Source of the DNA: Plazaster borealis
Taxonomy: Eukaryota > Echinodermata > Asteroidea > Forcipulatida > Labidiasteridae
Length of the DNA: 64,000 nt
Direction: 5' to 3'
Assembly: GCA_021014325.1 (NCBI GenBank)
Contig: CM037476.1
Location: forward strand, 12,932,827 to 12,996,826
Shown in pieces: positions 63,065 to 64,000 of this stretch. Under the pieces are notes generated by a model. It saw only the letters and a list, made by a program, of their open reading frames with translations. It was not told where the DNA came from and did no database searches. Each line of letters begins with the position of its first letter. Position 1 is the stretch's first letter. Position numbers and translations under genes: made by a program.

Positions 63065-64000
63065 AGCCAAACCGAAGCATCCCAATCCCGGTGCTATATT
63101 TAACAGTTACACATTAATGCTAATCACAGTAAAATCAAGCTTAGAAATAACAAGTCAACAGACCACTTGTCATCAAATGTATTCCTCGTGACTGGCCATC
63201 AACTGATTTGCCTATCTGTAAATGATTTTTGTTAATTTTTTTGTCTGTTGAGGGTTTGTATAAGAATGGGCCCAAAACCTCTGTTAAAATTTTCTACTCC
63301 CTGAAATCGTAAATAATTTTTATTTTAACTGCTTTTACTTAGCAAGCAAAGTCAAGAATATACGAAGGCAAATGGGAGACACATGAGGACGCTAGGTGGC
63401 AGCAGACTAACCTGGTAAATCAATTGTTCTCGGAAATGTGCGCATGCTCAGAACTACGTAAGCAGTTTATACCTGGTTTGTCTGCGTTCCAAAAGTCCCC
63501 CATTCAAGTTTGGGTCAATTTGGTACAAAGGGGGCTCACATTCTTCTCCCTCAAGCCTTGAATGAATAATAATGCGCCTGAGCACCGACTAGACAAATAA
63601 ACACTCAAATATCCGACCTCGCCCGGAGGATGGTGGTGAATATCATGAGTTATTCAATACAACTTATTCAATGCAACGAGGAAGGTTGTTGAAAGATATG
63701 GATTATCATGAAATTATTTTATGGGCGGACAAATTTCATCGTAATTGAAGACTTCTTAAGGATAACGGTCACTCGTTCTGGATTGGTGAAATATCGGTAT
63801 GTTACAAGAAATACTGCAGAACCTTGTCCACATTTCATTGGAAATATTGTCCAACATTGGTTTGGCGACGCTTATAGTTATACACTTTAATTTCGAAGTC
63901 AACAAAGTAAAGTCGGATTTTAAACTGACGCATTTTTCTTACACAGGCTTTATTGACCTAAAAATCAGATCCATTGGTCGTGCAGATTTTAGCGTGGGTA
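63065..64000. other. Right end, no gene seen
   Basis: AT-rich except for the MITE at 63395-63487. Presumed continuation of the sim 5' intron or upstream region. Confidence 0.4.
63395..63487. mobile_element. Short foldback MITE, second copy of 40448-40547
   Basis: GGTGGCAGCAGACTAACCTGG, TGCGCATGCTCAGAACTACG, ACCTGGTTTGTCTGC. The right arm is eroded relative to 40448-40547. Confidence 0.7.

Noticed and set aside
60290..64000. SIM bHLH exon
   Set aside because: Searched the minus strand by eye for the basic region and helix 2 words. Nothing close was found.

Overview
The window looks like animal nuclear DNA: AT-rich, with canonical GT-AG introns, one multi-exon gene and abundant short interspersed and tandem repeats. 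The gene is a deuterostome-type single-minded (SIM) bHLH-PAS factor. Its repeat neighbourhood (TTAA-flanked palindromic elements, tRNA-derived SINEs, many ACATGTAC runs) resembles what I recall of echinoderm genomes, most likely a sea star. The SIM identification is read from the sequence. The taxon is inferred and was not searched.

Layout. At 1-555 (minus) is the broken 5' part of a CR1/L2-like non-LTR retrotransposon ORF1 running off the left edge. From 2.3 to 15.6 kb there are five unrelated tandem arrays: a ~50-bp unit (27 copies), ~145 bp (7), ~77 bp (8), ~104 bp (about 9) and ~92 bp (7). The 50-bp array sits inside an exon-like module whose unexpanded paralogue lies at 5431-5627. From 15.6 to 46 kb I find no convincing gene. 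That stretch holds diverged tandem duplications, tRNA-like SINEs, foldback elements (MITE-like) and unique AT-rich sequence.

From 46850 to 60289 (minus strand) lies the SIM gene. Eight consecutive coding exons encode 809 residues: the end of the bHLH-PAS linker, PAS-A, PAS-B with its C-terminal extension, and a very large last exon with the transactivation/repression region. The reading frame and splice phases are intact throughout. The bHLH-encoding first coding exon(s) were not found up to 64000 and should lie further right. Introns carry several foldback elements, a SINE, a degenerate AAGTACCA-type low-complexity tract touching a splice donor, and two GC-richer blocks (about 54.8-55.95 kb and 62.1-62.6 kb) that could be regulatory.

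How it works together: SIM proteins are class I bHLH-PAS factors that pair with ARNT/Tango through bHLH and PAS surfaces and bind ACGTG-core sites. All other features here are non-coding repeats or undetermined sequence, and no second protein gene is supported.
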